A stretch of DNA of 62,722 bases, taken from contig NZ_JACXAI010000029.1 in NCBI RefSeq assembly GCF_014773385.1, positions 1 to 62,722 on the forward strand. The letters are read 5' to 3'. Source of the stretch: Metabacillus arenae (GTDB lineage Bacteria > Bacillota > Bacilli > Bacillales > Bacillaceae). The notes below the pieces were generated by a model. It saw only the letters and a program-made list of their open reading frames with translations, ran no database searches and was not told the DNA's origin. The position numbers and the translations under genes were made by a program. Below are positions 1 through 8,219 of this stretch, one piece after another (within the stretch, counting starts at the first letter, position 1; every line of letters begins with the position of its first letter).

Positions 1-320
1 ATGCGTTCTATGCGCGAATTCTCATCCTCTATGAGCGAAAATACAATTCTATGTGCGGTTCTCCTTCTATGAGCGAATTCAAGGGCTCTATGAGCGATAT
101 TGGGAGTTCTATGCGCGAATTCTCATCCTCTATGAGCGAAAATACAATTCTTTGTGCGTTCTCCTTTCTATGAGCGAATTCAAGGGCTCTATGAGCGATA
201 TTGTGCGTTCTATGCGCGAATTCTCCATCCTCTATGAGCGAAAATCACAATTCTATACGTGATCTCCTTTCTGTGAACGATTCCGTGGATTCAATGAGCA
301 ATTTTTGAATTTATGCACGA
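1..320. repeat. Tandem array of ~20-bp TCTATGNGCGA units in a 101-bp higher-order repeat
   Basis: Sixteen recognisable units related to TCTATGAGCGA begin near 7, 28, 48, 66, 87, 108, 129, 149, 167, 188, 209, 231, 252, 270, 291 and 310. The step pattern 21/20/18/21/21 repeats, so five units form a block of about 101-102 bp present about three times. Copies decay to the right (TCTGTGAACGA, TCAATGAGCA). The array runs off the left edge, so its true length is unknown. It translates in one frame without stops over part of its length, but the peptide is low-complexity and I do not call a gene. Confidence 0.9.
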
Positions 321-524
321 AAAAATCTCTTGCCATATGCGTCTGTCTATAGGCTTTTTTCATTTTCAGATTGACAGATCGATTCATGAAGTGATATTCT
401 TAAAACCAACTAATCTTATCGGTTTTATAAAAATAAAGATCTTATGTGAGGTATTTCTTACAAAAATTTAAAAGAGAGTAAGTAATGATAGTTTTTTGCT
501 TAATTCAGGAGGGATATACTAGTT

Positions 525-1295
525 ATGAGCTTGCAAACAAACAATGTTATTTCGGGTGCTGAAGCATTTTTTTACAAAGGAAATCATATCGGGATTTTGA
601 TTTGCCATGGATTTAATGGAACACCTCAAAGTGTGCGTTTTTTAGGAGAACAATTTGCTAATGAAGGATACACCGTGCTTGCTCCACGATTAAAAGGCCA
701 CGGTTCTTCAGTTGAGGAGTTTGAAGGCAGCTGTTATGAAGATTGGAAAGAAGATCTAAAGCAAGCATATGATAAGCTTGCACAACATTGCAGTCAAATT
801 TTTGTGATTGGCCAATCCATGGGTGGAACACTTTCTCTTGATCTAGCAAGTAAATTAAATAACATACTTGGGGTTATTACAATCAATGCTGCTCTTGAAG
901 TTCCTGCTTATCAAGCCTATCAAGAAAAAACCTCCCCCCGCTTTATCGCTGAAGGTGAACCGGATATAAAAGCGAAAAATGTAAAAGAAATTACCCACAA
1001 CCAAATTCCGCTTGCTTCTATAAAAAAATTACTAGCATTAATGGGAGAAACAAAGCAAAGACTTGGTTACATCACTGCCCCTGTCTTGCTTTTCAAATCT
1101 CCTGAAGACCATGTTGTGCCTGCTCATTGTTCAGATAAAATTTATAATCATGTGCTCTCTACTCATAAAGAGATGGTTGAACTTAACAATTCCTATCATG
1201 TTGCCTCGATGGACAACGACAAGCAACTCATCGTTCAATACACAGTTCAATTTATCCATAAGGTTCTGCAGTCTAATCAACTTGCCGTCAAATGA
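525..1295 (+). CDS. Carboxylesterase, alpha/beta hydrolase (Est30-like)
   Basis: A 256-residue cytoplasmic alpha/beta hydrolase. The oxyanion-hole motif HGF is at residues 28-30, the nucleophile elbow GQSMGG puts Ser at 98, Asp195 sits in SPEDHVVP and His225 in SYHVAS, so the complete triad is present. Length and motif spacing match the small Bacillus/Geobacillus carboxylesterases that cleave short-chain esters. The ATG at 525 has an AGGAGGG ribosome site about 10 nt upstream. The gene stands alone: the next plus-strand gene is several kilobases away. A hairpin with a short T-run at 1448-1478 may end the transcript. The natural substrate cannot be read from sequence; the family assignment is solid. 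Confidence 0.88.
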   Translation: MSLQTNNVISGAEAFFYKGNHIGILICHGFNGTPQSVRFLGEQFANEGYTVLAPRLKGHGSSVEEFEGSCYEDWKEDLKQAYDKLAQHCSQIFVIGQSMGGTLSLDLASKLNNILGVITINAALEVPAYQAYQEKTSPRFIAEGEPDIKAKNVKEITHNQIPLASIKKLLALMGETKQRLGYITAPVLLFKSPEDHVVPAHCSDKIYNHVLSTHKEMVELNNSYHVASMDNDKQLIVQYTVQFIHKVLQSNQLAVK

Positions 1296-1925
1296 GACCC
1301 CTCCAGAAAAATAAGAAAAACGCTAGGGTATTTTTCAAGAAATGAGAGATGGAAATTGATTCAGCGAATAAGCTGATTTCTTTATATAAATAATCATCTA
1401 TACCCTTTGGCGAATTATTGAACTTAAATTTACTGATCTTACCAAGGAAAGGCTTCGCTGATAGGCAAAGCCTTTATTTAGTTTGATTTTCACTAGAGCA
1501 AGAACAACGGAAGCAGTATGTAGATTTGAACCGGAGTCAATTCGCATTTATACGGATCGAATTGAAGCACTAGCCCTAAATGTCCAAAACTTTACCTAAA
1601 GTTAGCGAATGACCAAGAGCTAAGACTGTTCCAACAGGATAAAATGATTTCTAATCTTACCCCACAATATATTTGAAATACTGGAAACAGATCATTTGCC
1701 TATGCTCAGTAACCCAATGAATTGCAGATCTCTCTGAATACGTTTCTGTCTCAATGGGAACTCGAATAATAATTTTATAGTATGAGGAGCTTTAGTTAAA
1801 GATCATCTGATTTGCTACTGCTGCTCTTTTGTTCTGGAACTAAACCAGCTAATAAAGTGTATTGATCTTCAGCAAAGCTGAGACAAACATTTCATACATA
1901 TACACCATAGGGAAGGGGCAGAAAT
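1296..1925. other. Non-coding stretch with a possible terminator
   Basis: No convincing gene. AAAGGCTT at 1448-1455 pairs with AAGCCTTT at 1468-1475, followed by ATTTA, which fits a weak terminator on the plus strand. From about 1486 to 1599 there is a short open plus-strand stretch of about 38 codons without a start codon, which could be a gene relic. I cannot name it. Confidence 0.4.
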
Positions 1926-3119
1926 TTATTGTAAGTTTTCTACGATTGCAGCAATTCCAAGCCCGCCAGCTATACAAAGAGTGGCTAAACCATAGCGAGA
2001 TTGACGTCTTTTCATTTCGTGTAATAGGGTCACCAGAATCCTCGATCCGGAATTCCCAATAGGGTGTCCAAACGCAATTGCTCCACCATTGACATTCACT
2101 TTCTCCGTTCCTATTCCGATTTCTTTTAATACAGCAAGGGATTGCGCTGCAAATGCTTCATTAAGTTCAATCAAATCGATATCATCTATGGTCAAACCTG
2201 CACGGGACAAAGCAAGACGAATTGCAGTAACCGGTCCTATCCCCATCAATTCAGGAGAAACACCAGCAACTCCTTCAGACACAAAGCGGGCTATAGGATT
2301 TATACCTAAGTCTTGTGCTTTACGTTTAGACATTAAAACCAATGCTGAGGCACCGTCATTACGGCCGGAGGCATTTCCTGCTGTAACTGTTCCATTCTTT
2401 TTAAACACTGGTTTTAGTTTAGCTAGTTCATCCAATGAGGCTTCGCGAGGGTGTTCATCAGTCTTAAAATAGATTGGCTCCTTTTTTCTTCGAGGGATGG
2501 GAACGGGAACTATCTCTTCCTTTAGCTGACCTGTAAATATAGCTTTATGGGCGCGTTCCTGACTTAATAAAGCAAATTCATCTTGTTCTTGCCGACTGAT
2601 ACTATATTTCTCCGCCAAATTTTCTGCAGTCATCCCCATATTCAATTCTCCATATACTTCTGCTGGTTGGGAACGAGGCTGACTTTCTGTATTTGGATCT
2701 AGCAGAAGCGTATTTCCTGCTAGAGCTCCATACCGAGCATTTCGTATATAATACGGTGCGGTACTCATCGATTCAACACCACCGGCTAAGACAATTTGAG
2801 ATAATCCAAGCGTAATCTGATGTGCTCCATTTATTACAGATTGTAAACCGGATCCACATTGACGATGAACTGTATAAGCAGGTACTTCAATCGGTAAATT
2901 TGCTTTTAGTGAAGCTAACCGAGCGATATTCGGATTATCTGCACTTTGCTTTGCTTGTCCTAAAATGACTTCATCTAATTGTTCTCCTTGAATTCCAGCA
3001 CGATTTAAAGATTCATTGATTACCACTTCAGCCAAATCCTCTGGAAGTACATCCTTTAAAGTGCCGCCCAGTTTACCAATAGCCGTACGGACTGCTGACA
3101 CAATGACAACTTCCTCCAT
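1926..3119 (-). CDS. Acetyl-CoA C-acyltransferase (thiolase)
   Basis: A 397-residue thiolase of normal length. The acyl-accepting Cys88 is in HRQCGSG, the motif NEAFAAQ is present, His352 is in GHPIG and the second catalytic cysteine is Cys382 in CIAGGLG. The family condenses or cleaves acyl-CoA/acetyl-CoA. It is the last gene of the minus-strand operon CoA-transferase A, B, SDR-like, DUF3870, thiolase, which suggests cleavage of a 3-oxoacyl-CoA made by the CoA-transferase, as in ketone-body or beta-ketoadipate breakdown. The ATG follows GAGGGGG. Chain-length preference is not readable, so I give no symbol. Confidence 0.92.
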   Translation of the reverse strand: MEEVVIVSAVRTAIGKLGGTLKDVLPEDLAEVVINESLNRAGIQGEQLDEVILGQAKQSADNPNIARLASLKANLPIEVPAYTVHRQCGSGLQSVINGAHQITLGLSQIVLAGGVESMSTAPYYIRNARYGALAGNTLLLDPNTESQPRSQPAEVYGELNMGMTAENLAEKYSISRQEQDEFALLSQERAHKAIFTGQLKEEIVPVPIPRRKKEPIYFKTDEHPREASLDELAKLKPVFKKNGTVTAGNASGRNDGASALVLMSKRKAQDLGINPIARFVSEGVAGVSPELMGIGPVTAIRLALSRAGLTIDDIDLIELNEAFAAQSLAVLKEIGIGTEKVNVNGGAIAFGHPIGNSGSRILVTLLHEMKRRQSRYGLATLCIAGGLGIAAIVENLQ

Positions 3120-3166
3120 GGTTCATTCCCCCTCCAAAGTCATATGAATTCTATATTCCTTTGAAA

Positions 3167-3502
3167 TTATTTATGTAGCTTCTTCCCTAACTTCGGAAGC
3201 GCTGTTTGTACATAACGTTGATACGCGATGCGTAGCGCCATAACAATCGAATCATTGGAAGCTGTAAAACAATGCGTTTGAACTCTTTCTATCAATGGTT
3301 CTATTCCTTTCGACAAGTCATAACCAGTAATAAGTCTAGATATAAAATCTTTTCCAAGTTCTGTGAGAAATATATATTCACAACGAATAATAGTATGGGT
3401 ATTCGGATTAATTTCCAAAATAACCCCAGTTGTTTTGTAAGCCTCATACATAGCGCTGCCTTTTGGTGCTTGTGCATAAGCTGTTATGAGAATGGTCTCC
3501 AA
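3167..3502 (-). CDS. DUF3870-family protein
   Basis: A 111-residue soluble protein that resembles the DUF3870 family, small proteins of unknown function often found beside acyl-CoA and CoA-transferase genes (from memory). It begins with METILITAYAQ and contains GYDLSKGIEPLIERV in the middle; no membrane segment or known catalytic motif is visible. The start is TTG at 3502, preceded by AAGGGGG at good distance. It lies between the SDR-like gene and the thiolase in the same direction, so cotranscription is likely. Function unknown. Confidence 0.72.
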   Translation of the reverse strand: METILITAYAQAPKGSAMYEAYKTTGVILEINPNTHTIIRCEYIFLTELGKDFISRLITGYDLSKGIEPLIERVQTHCFTASNDSIVMALRIAYQRYVQTALPKLGKKLHK

Positions 3503-3620
3503 TGGAAAGCCCCCTTAAGGTTTATGATCCAAGATTCCCTTTGAGTGTACTTGAATGTATGATCGACATTCAAGAGTACGAATAATGCAATAATCGTCTT
3601 GACTTACTAAATCCATCATA

Positions 3621-4394
3621 CTACAGTATCAAATCTACCTTATTTTCCACTGGCGAATTCAGATCGTGAACGTATAATGTTTGTCCTGTAATGTAATCTG
3701 CTCCAGATGATGCTAAGAAAAGATAAGCGCCAACCAAATCAGATGGTTCTACGTTTTGATGGATGAGAATTTTTGGGGTAGATAGGCCACTTGGGTTGCT
3801 AGATAAATTATCTTTGTTAGAAATGCTACTCCGGCCTACTGCATTAACGTTCACACCAAATGCAACGTATTCCCGGGCTAATGATTTTGTCATTTCAAGA
3901 ACACCGTTATAATTGGTTATATGAGAAACTAGGTTTTGATGTCCATTCTCTAGAAAATCGGAAGCTGTATTAATGATTTTGCCGTATCCTTGTTCCTTCA
4001 TCACTTGTCCCACTTCATGAGCTATCAAAAGCATACCTCTAGGCTCTATCTCAAATATTTTGTCGGTATCGGTTTCAATTTTTCGTATATTTTTACTGGT
4101 ATGGTTTACTAAAACATCGATCGTTCCAAGCTTTTCACAAACATCGACAACTGCATTGGCCACTAGTGCTTCGTCAGTCATATCTATCCCGTAAGTCAAA
4201 CATTTCCGTCCCATTTCGGTGATAATCGAACGTATATTTAGCATCGACTCTTCGTTTCCATCAATCAAAACTACATTTGCCTGGTGGAAAGCAAAAGCAT
4301 GGGCTAAAGTGGTTCCAACCATATTGTCTGCCCCAGTAATAATTACATTTTTTTCCTTCCAATCAAATAAGTTTCCTACCGTCAATTCATTCAA
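3621..4394 (-). CDS. SDR-fold protein with degenerate active site
   Basis: A 257-residue protein with the overall pattern of a short-chain dehydrogenase: nucleotide-binding start NVIITG, an LVNHTS segment in place of NNAG, INTAS around the catalytic Ser, and a C-terminal ITGQTLYVHD in place of ITGQ-LxVDGG. Aligned by eye on the VNAV and VLEMTKSLA anchors, the catalytic Tyr is His and the Lys is Tyr (HITNYNG where YxxSKxG is expected). The glycine-rich loop TGADNMVG also departs from TGxxxGxG. It may bind a nucleotide without catalysis or work by another chemistry. TTG start at 4394 with AGGAGG upstream. It sits between CoA-transferase B and DUF3870. Confidence 0.8.
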   Translation of the reverse strand: MNELTVGNLFDWKEKNVIITGADNMVGTTLAHAFAFHQANVVLIDGNEESMLNIRSIITEMGRKCLTYGIDMTDEALVANAVVDVCEKLGTIDVLVNHTSKNIRKIETDTDKIFEIEPRGMLLIAHEVGQVMKEQGYGKIINTASDFLENGHQNLVSHITNYNGVLEMTKSLAREYVAFGVNVNAVGRSSISNKDNLSSNPSGLSTPKILIHQNVEPSDLVGAYLFLASSGADYITGQTLYVHDLNSPVENKVDLIL

Positions 4395-4440
4395 AGAAGG
4401 TAACCTCCTAATCCTATTGATATGAAAAACAATTGTCTAA

Positions 4441-5079
4441 TTAATTCAATTCAATGATGAAGTTTGCAGCGGTCTTGGCTTTAACTTCTTCTAAGGTCAC
4501 GCCAGGCATCAATTCTTTTAAAACAAGTCCATCTTTTGTCAGAGTAAATACGGCAAGTTCTGTAATAATCATGTCAATGGACCTTTCAGCTGTCAGAGGT
4601 AGGGTGCAAGTATCTACAATTTTGGATTCACCGTTGCGTGTCGAATGATTCATGGTAATTATAATGCGTTTGGCACCAACGAGAAGATCCATCGCACCGC
4701 CAACCCCAAGAATCGCTTGTCCTGGCACCGACCAATTGGCCACTCTGCCTTTTTCGTCCACTTGCAATGCACCTAGGATAGCCACGTCAATGTGGCCACC
4801 GCGAATCATAGCAAACGATTCGTCACTGGAGAAAAAGCTGCTCCCAATTTCCTCTGTAACAGGTAATTTCCCTGCGTTTACTAAATCTTGATCAATTTCA
4901 TTCTCAGTTGGACTCGGTCCTACGCCAAGAAGCCCGTTTTCCGTATGCATGTAAACGCTAACGTCTTTCGGTAAATGTTCGACCACAAGGGTTGGAATAC
5001 CGATTCCTAAATTGACAATATTTCCGTCTTGAAGTTCTTCTGCTGCACGTTCAGCAATTAAACCCTTTATATCTTTCAT
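4441..5079 (-). CDS. 3-oxoacid CoA-transferase, subunit B
   Basis: A 212-residue subunit B of a family I CoA-transferase. It opens with [11 protein letters not shown] and the glycine-rich [10 protein letters not shown], and carries the catalytic glutamate Glu47 in HTENGLLG, which forms the covalent glutamyl-CoA intermediate in this family. Length fits ScoB/PcaJ/AtoA subunits. Its ATG overlaps the stop of subunit A (ATGA), so the two are translationally coupled. Combined with the downstream thiolase, the pair would activate a 3-oxoacid such as acetoacetate or 3-oxoadipate with a CoA from succinyl- or acetyl-CoA. Substrate unproven. Confidence 0.92.
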   Translation of the reverse strand: MKDIKGLIAERAAEELQDGNIVNLGIGIPTLVVEHLPKDVSVYMHTENGLLGVGPSPTENEIDQDLVNAGKLPVTEEIGSSFFSSDESFAMIRGGHIDVAILGALQVDEKGRVANWSVPGQAILGVGGAMDLLVGAKRIIITMNHSTRNGESKIVDTCTLPLTAERSIDMIITELAVFTLTKDGLVLKELMPGVTLEEVKAKTAANFIIELN

Positions 5080-5735
5080 AGAGTTGTCCCCCTAAGAATA
5101 ATGTAATCAATGTATAAATGCTGCGTAATTATGGATTCTGGATTAAGGGAACCTGGTTCAACAATTTCGTCCACTTCTACAATCACTGTTCTCACCGCCG
5201 TGGCCATTGCAGGATTAAAATTGCGTGCCGTTTTCCGGTAAATGAGATTTCCCAGTCGATCTGCCTTATGTGCGCGAATCAGTGCGAAATCCGCTTTAAG
5301 GGGATTCTGAAGGACATAGAGCTCATCATCAATGAGCTTCGTTTCTTTTTCTTCGCCAAGCAATGTTCCGGCGGATGATTTCGTGTAAAATCCACCGATA
5401 CCGGCTCCCCCTGCTCGAATGGCTTCGGCAAAAGATCCCTGTGGAATTAACTCCACTTCCAATTCCCCATTTAAGTAATGCTGGCCCACTATTCGATTAC
5501 TTGTAAAATAAGAACCAATGACTTTCTTAATCTGTCCATTTTCGAGTAATCGACTGAGTCCCTTACCAGGTTCACCGATATTATTGCTAATAATTGTTAA
5601 TTCAGACTGACCTTGAAGGTAAAGTTCATCAATTAACTCTAGCGGACTTCCGACCTGGCCAAAACCGCCAGACATAATGGTAGCACCATTAGGGATTTGT
5701 GACACTGCGTACTCTTTTGAAACCACCTTGTTCAT
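5076..5735 (-). CDS. 3-oxoacid CoA-transferase, subunit A
   Basis: A 219-residue subunit A of a family I CoA-transferase, with the N-terminal GATIMSGGFGQVGSP CoA-binding signature, NNIGEPGKGLSRLL, and RAHKADRLGNL followed by NFNPAMA near the C-terminus. I start it at the ATG at 5735, because GGGGGA lies 7-12 nt upstream; a TTG nine codons earlier lacks a ribosome site and falls inside a terminator hairpin. It is the first gene of a five-gene operon. A strong hairpin with T-run lies directly in front of its ribosome site (separate entry), suggesting control by premature termination. Confidence 0.92.
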   Translation of the reverse strand: MNKVVSKEYAVSQIPNGATIMSGGFGQVGSPLELIDELYLQGQSELTIISNNIGEPGKGLSRLLENGQIKKVIGSYFTSNRIVGQHYLNGELEVELIPQGSFAEAIRAGGAGIGGFYTKSSAGTLLGEEKETKLIDDELYVLQNPLKADFALIRAHKADRLGNLIYRKTARNFNPAMATAVRTVIVEVDEIVEPGSLNPESIITQHLYIDYIILRGTTL

Positions 5736-5754
5736 AGAATATTCCCCCAATAAA

Positions 5755-5809
5755 AAAGCCAAGCTTTTGTCATCAGCAAAATAAGCTGAATGACAAAAAA
5801 CTTGGCTTT
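5755..5809 (-). terminator. Leader terminator (candidate attenuator) of the CoA-transferase operon
   Basis: Arms AAAGCCAAGC...CAGC (5755-5777) and GCTG...CTTGGCTTT (5785-5809) pair with a small mismatch around a 7-nt loop. On the minus strand the hairpin runs into TTTTTTA and then directly into GGGGGA, the ribosome site of the CoA-transferase A gene. A terminator at this place must be bypassed for expression unless a promoter lies inside it. No alternative antiterminator fold was identified by eye. Confidence 0.7.
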
Positions 5810-5944
5810 CTTTGTTTATTAACAGTGCTTTTGATAAGCACAGTTATGCAAAGAAACTGTTTTTCGTATTCGAAAGTAGTTTATCATTTACAAAAAATTG
5901 ATTCAAGCTGAAAAGATGATTTTTTGTAATTTTCTAAAAAGTAC

Positions 5945-6160
5945 TTGTACTTATGTGATAATGTTTGATAGCATAGAATACAAGTTAAAATCCGACGGGT
6001 TGTCGTTACGTTGTCCCAAAGGTGCTATAACGCTTTTGGATAAGCGACGCAAGCCAAGCAATCTGTCATCTACAATGAATAACGACTGATTTCGATCAGT
6101 GGGTTCATTTAATGGTGGCATTGTTTGGTTTTTTTGTTGTTCAAATTCATCCGACGACAG
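5945..6160 (+). promoter_or_regulatory. Repeated leader element, copy 1 (candidate riboswitch/attenuator)
   Basis: First of three related leaders (others near 9023 and 11073). The upstream part (5944-5987) is about 80 percent identical to the same part of copy 3 and may hold the promoter (TTGTAC, then TGATAGC). The body starts with hairpin CGAC/GTCG at 5993-6005. A perfect 9-bp stem follows at 6016-6039 with loop CTATAA. A long terminator stem runs from about 6052 to a run of seven T at 6129-6135, capped by ACTGAT-TTCG-ATCAGT. A GACAG motif follows at 6156. It lies 5' of the GC-rich dehydrogenase/hydratase operon. No known riboswitch consensus was recognised. Confidence 0.75.
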
Positions 6161-6303
6161 TACTAAAACAATACCAGTCCGCATGCTTTAAGAGGACTAT
6201 GGTTGATCTGCATGCCTTAGAGATCACCATATTCTCACATAAGATTGACAACATGCGGAAGGGTAAGCCCTGGAACAATGGATAATATGAATGGGGTGAC
6301 TCT

Positions 6304-7284
6304 ATGAAACGGGTGTTGATTGGCAACACCACTTTTGCCTCCACGGCACCTGAGGCCTTGGAGATGTTGGAACAAGCTGGGTACGAGGTGGTAGCTAACC
6401 CATATGGTAAACCACTCAACGAGGACCAACTGCTAGAGTTAATTGGCGACTTTGACGCCATTGTCTCCGGCTTTAACCAGATCACTGCCAGGGTTCTGGA
6501 GCGGGCAGACCGTTTGAAGGTCATCGCGCAGCATGGTATCGGTGTGGATAGCATCGACGTGGCGGCGGCAAGCCACCGCGGCGTGGTGGTGTCCACCGCT
6601 GTGGGAACAAACGAGAACGCGGTAGCCGACCTTACCTTCGGACTGATGCTCTCCCTGACACGAAGTATACCCGCTGCCCATTCACTTGTGATCGGAGGGA
6701 GCTGGAGCGTCATCACAGGAGGAGAAGTCTGGGGCAAAACCCTTGGAATCGTTGGCCTGGGACGAATTGGCCGGGCTGTTACCCGGAGAGCACAGGGATT
6801 TGAGATGAACGTGCTCGCCTATGCAAGGAGCTCCGATGAGGAATTTGTAAAGGAACATGGCATTTCACTTGTAACTATGGAGGAACTGCTCTCCCAGTCG
6901 GATTTTGTCACGCTACATGTCCCGTTGAAGGAGAACACTCGTCACCTGATCGGGGCCGAGGAATTGGCTCTTATGCGGCCAGACTCTTTTCTCATCAACA
7001 CCGCCAGGGGAGGCTTGTTAGATGAAAATGCGGTCTTCCATGCCCTGGCGGAGAAGCGAATCGCAGGAGCTGCACTGGACTGCTTTAGCTCAGAGCCCCC
7101 CACGGGGAGCCGTCTGCTTGGACTGAACAATTTAATTGCTACACCGCACATGGGGGCCTTCACCAGGGAAGCCTTGGGACGCACGAGCATTTCCTGCGCC
7201 CAGTCGATTTTGGATGTTCTAGGAGGGCGCCGTCCACAATTCGTGGTCAACCGAGAAGTCCTGTCCCAATTGTGCCTCCGGTAA
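6304..7284 (+). CDS. D-2-hydroxyacid dehydrogenase (SerA-like)
   Basis: A 326-residue NAD-dependent D-2-hydroxyacid dehydrogenase. The Rossmann motif GLGRIG covers residues 151-156 and the catalytic triad is Arg235 (NTARGG), Glu264 (SSEPP) and His282 (TPHMG). There is no C-terminal ACT domain, so it is unlikely to be the housekeeping phosphoglycerate dehydrogenase and more likely acts on another 2-hydroxy/2-oxo acid. The gene and the two downstream hydratase genes are much richer in G+C (over 50 percent by eye) than their surroundings, a sign of transfer. The ATG has GGGGTGA upstream. It probably forms an operon with the fumarase-type subunits 40 nt downstream. Confidence 0.9.
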   Translation: MKRVLIGNTTFASTAPEALEMLEQAGYEVVANPYGKPLNEDQLLELIGDFDAIVSGFNQITARVLERADRLKVIAQHGIGVDSIDVAAASHRGVVVSTAVGTNENAVADLTFGLMLSLTRSIPAAHSLVIGGSWSVITGGEVWGKTLGIVGLGRIGRAVTRRAQGFEMNVLAYARSSDEEFVKEHGISLVTMEELLSQSDFVTLHVPLKENTRHLIGAEELALMRPDSFLINTARGGLLDENAVFHALAEKRIAGAALDCFSSEPPTGSRLLGLNNLIATPHMGAFTREALGRTSISCAQSILDVLGGRRPQFVVNREVLSQLCLR

Positions 7285-7324
7285 CTGTGATGTTATGAGA
7301 CAACTTTCAAAGGAGGAAAGATAG

Positions 7325-8215
7325 ATGACAATTTCGTATGCTCTGCTCCGGGAGACGATAAAAGAGGTCTTTATCCGGGCGGTGACACAGGTGCCGGACG
7401 ATATCCGGTATTCGTTGAAACAAGCCTTAAAGCGAGAGTCCAACGAGCAGGCAAGGAACATTCTGGAGGTCATCCTCGATAATGTCCAGACGGCAAAAGA
7501 GACTGGAACGGTCATCTGCCAGGATACCGGCGTACCACTCTTTTATCTCAGAACTGGTCTAGGCATGGAGGTGGAGGGTGACATCCGCCAGGCCTTTTCA
7601 GATGTAGTGGCTGACCTGACCGTTAACCGACCCCTGAGGTCAATGATGGTCCATCCTGTGACCCGAGAGGGGTGCGGTAACAATACCGGGCCGGGGATAC
7701 CTATCGTAAACGTTGAACTGATCCCGGAAACAGATTATCTCGAGATTACCTGTTTCCCCAAGGGGGCAGGTTCAGGATTCTGGTCCTTCTTTAAGGTCTT
7801 TCAGCCTCAAGAGGGGATGGAAGCGGTAAAAAAGTACATTCTGGAATGTGTGCTCAAAGCTGGCTCCAACCCCTGCCCGCCTACCATTGTTGGGGTAGGC
7901 CTCGGCGGAACTTTCGATGAGTGCGCCAAACTAGCCACCAAGGCCACGATGCGGCCACTATACCAGCGCCACGCTGAATCCGAAATCGCCGAGCTTGAGC
8001 AAGACCTGCTAGAAGCCATCAATATGAGCCAAATCGGGCCGATGGGCCTCTCGGGAGATACCACAGCCTTGATGGTCAATGTTGAATACGCTTTCACTCA
8101 TAGTCCGTGGCTACCGGTTGCTGTGGTGCAGAACTGCTGGCCTGGTCGGCAGTGCACGGCGCGTATCTACCAAGACGGTCGGGTGGAATGGTTCCAGCAT
8201 AGAGAGGAGGAGTAG
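7325..8215 (+). CDS. Class I fumarase / L-tartrate dehydratase family, alpha subunit
   Basis: A 296-residue alpha subunit of the two-subunit [4Fe-4S] hydro-lyase family (FumA N-terminal/TtdA). CQDTGVP gives Cys65, GCGNNTGPG gives Cys117 and NPCPPTIVG gives Cys184, candidates for the three cluster ligands. Where many members have KGGGSEN this protein has KGAGSGF, so the substrate may differ from fumarate. AAAGGAGG precedes the ATG. It is followed after 4 nt by the beta subunit. Family chemistry is reversible water addition to a dicarboxylate such as fumarate, mesaconate or tartrate; which one is unknown. Confidence 0.88.
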   Translation: MTISYALLRETIKEVFIRAVTQVPDDIRYSLKQALKRESNEQARNILEVILDNVQTAKETGTVICQDTGVPLFYLRTGLGMEVEGDIRQAFSDVVADLTVNRPLRSMMVHPVTREGCGNNTGPGIPIVNVELIPETDYLEITCFPKGAGSGFWSFFKVFQPQEGMEAVKKYILECVLKAGSNPCPPTIVGVGLGGTFDECAKLATKATMRPLYQRHAESEIAELEQDLLEAINMSQIGPMGLSGDTTALMVNVEYAFTHSPWLPVAVVQNCWPGRQCTARIYQDGRVEWFQHREEE

Positions 8216-8219
8216 TTGC

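Noticed and set aside
53-262. 69-codon plus-strand frame inside the repeat array
   Set aside because: The peptide only reflects the DNA repeat, and there is no ribosome site.
1-320. CRISPR array
   Set aside because: Units are about 20 bp with no unique spacers, the filler is itself repeated every 101 bp, and the units diverge gradually. It is a tandem repeat.
5811-5880. Sigma-54 promoter for the CoA-transferase operon
   Set aside because: A GCAT...TGCTT pair is present, but the GG/GC spacing is 9 rather than 10 and GG is missing. No enhancer-binding protein gene is nearby.
6147-6737. 196-codon minus-strand frame opposite the hydroxyacid dehydrogenase
   Set aside because: High G+C of the real gene keeps antisense frames open; composition is odd and there is no start signal.
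8079-8219. Longer N-terminus for the fumarase-type beta subunit
   Set aside because: The extra part lies in another frame of the alpha gene, while the ATG at 8220 has a perfect ribosome site.
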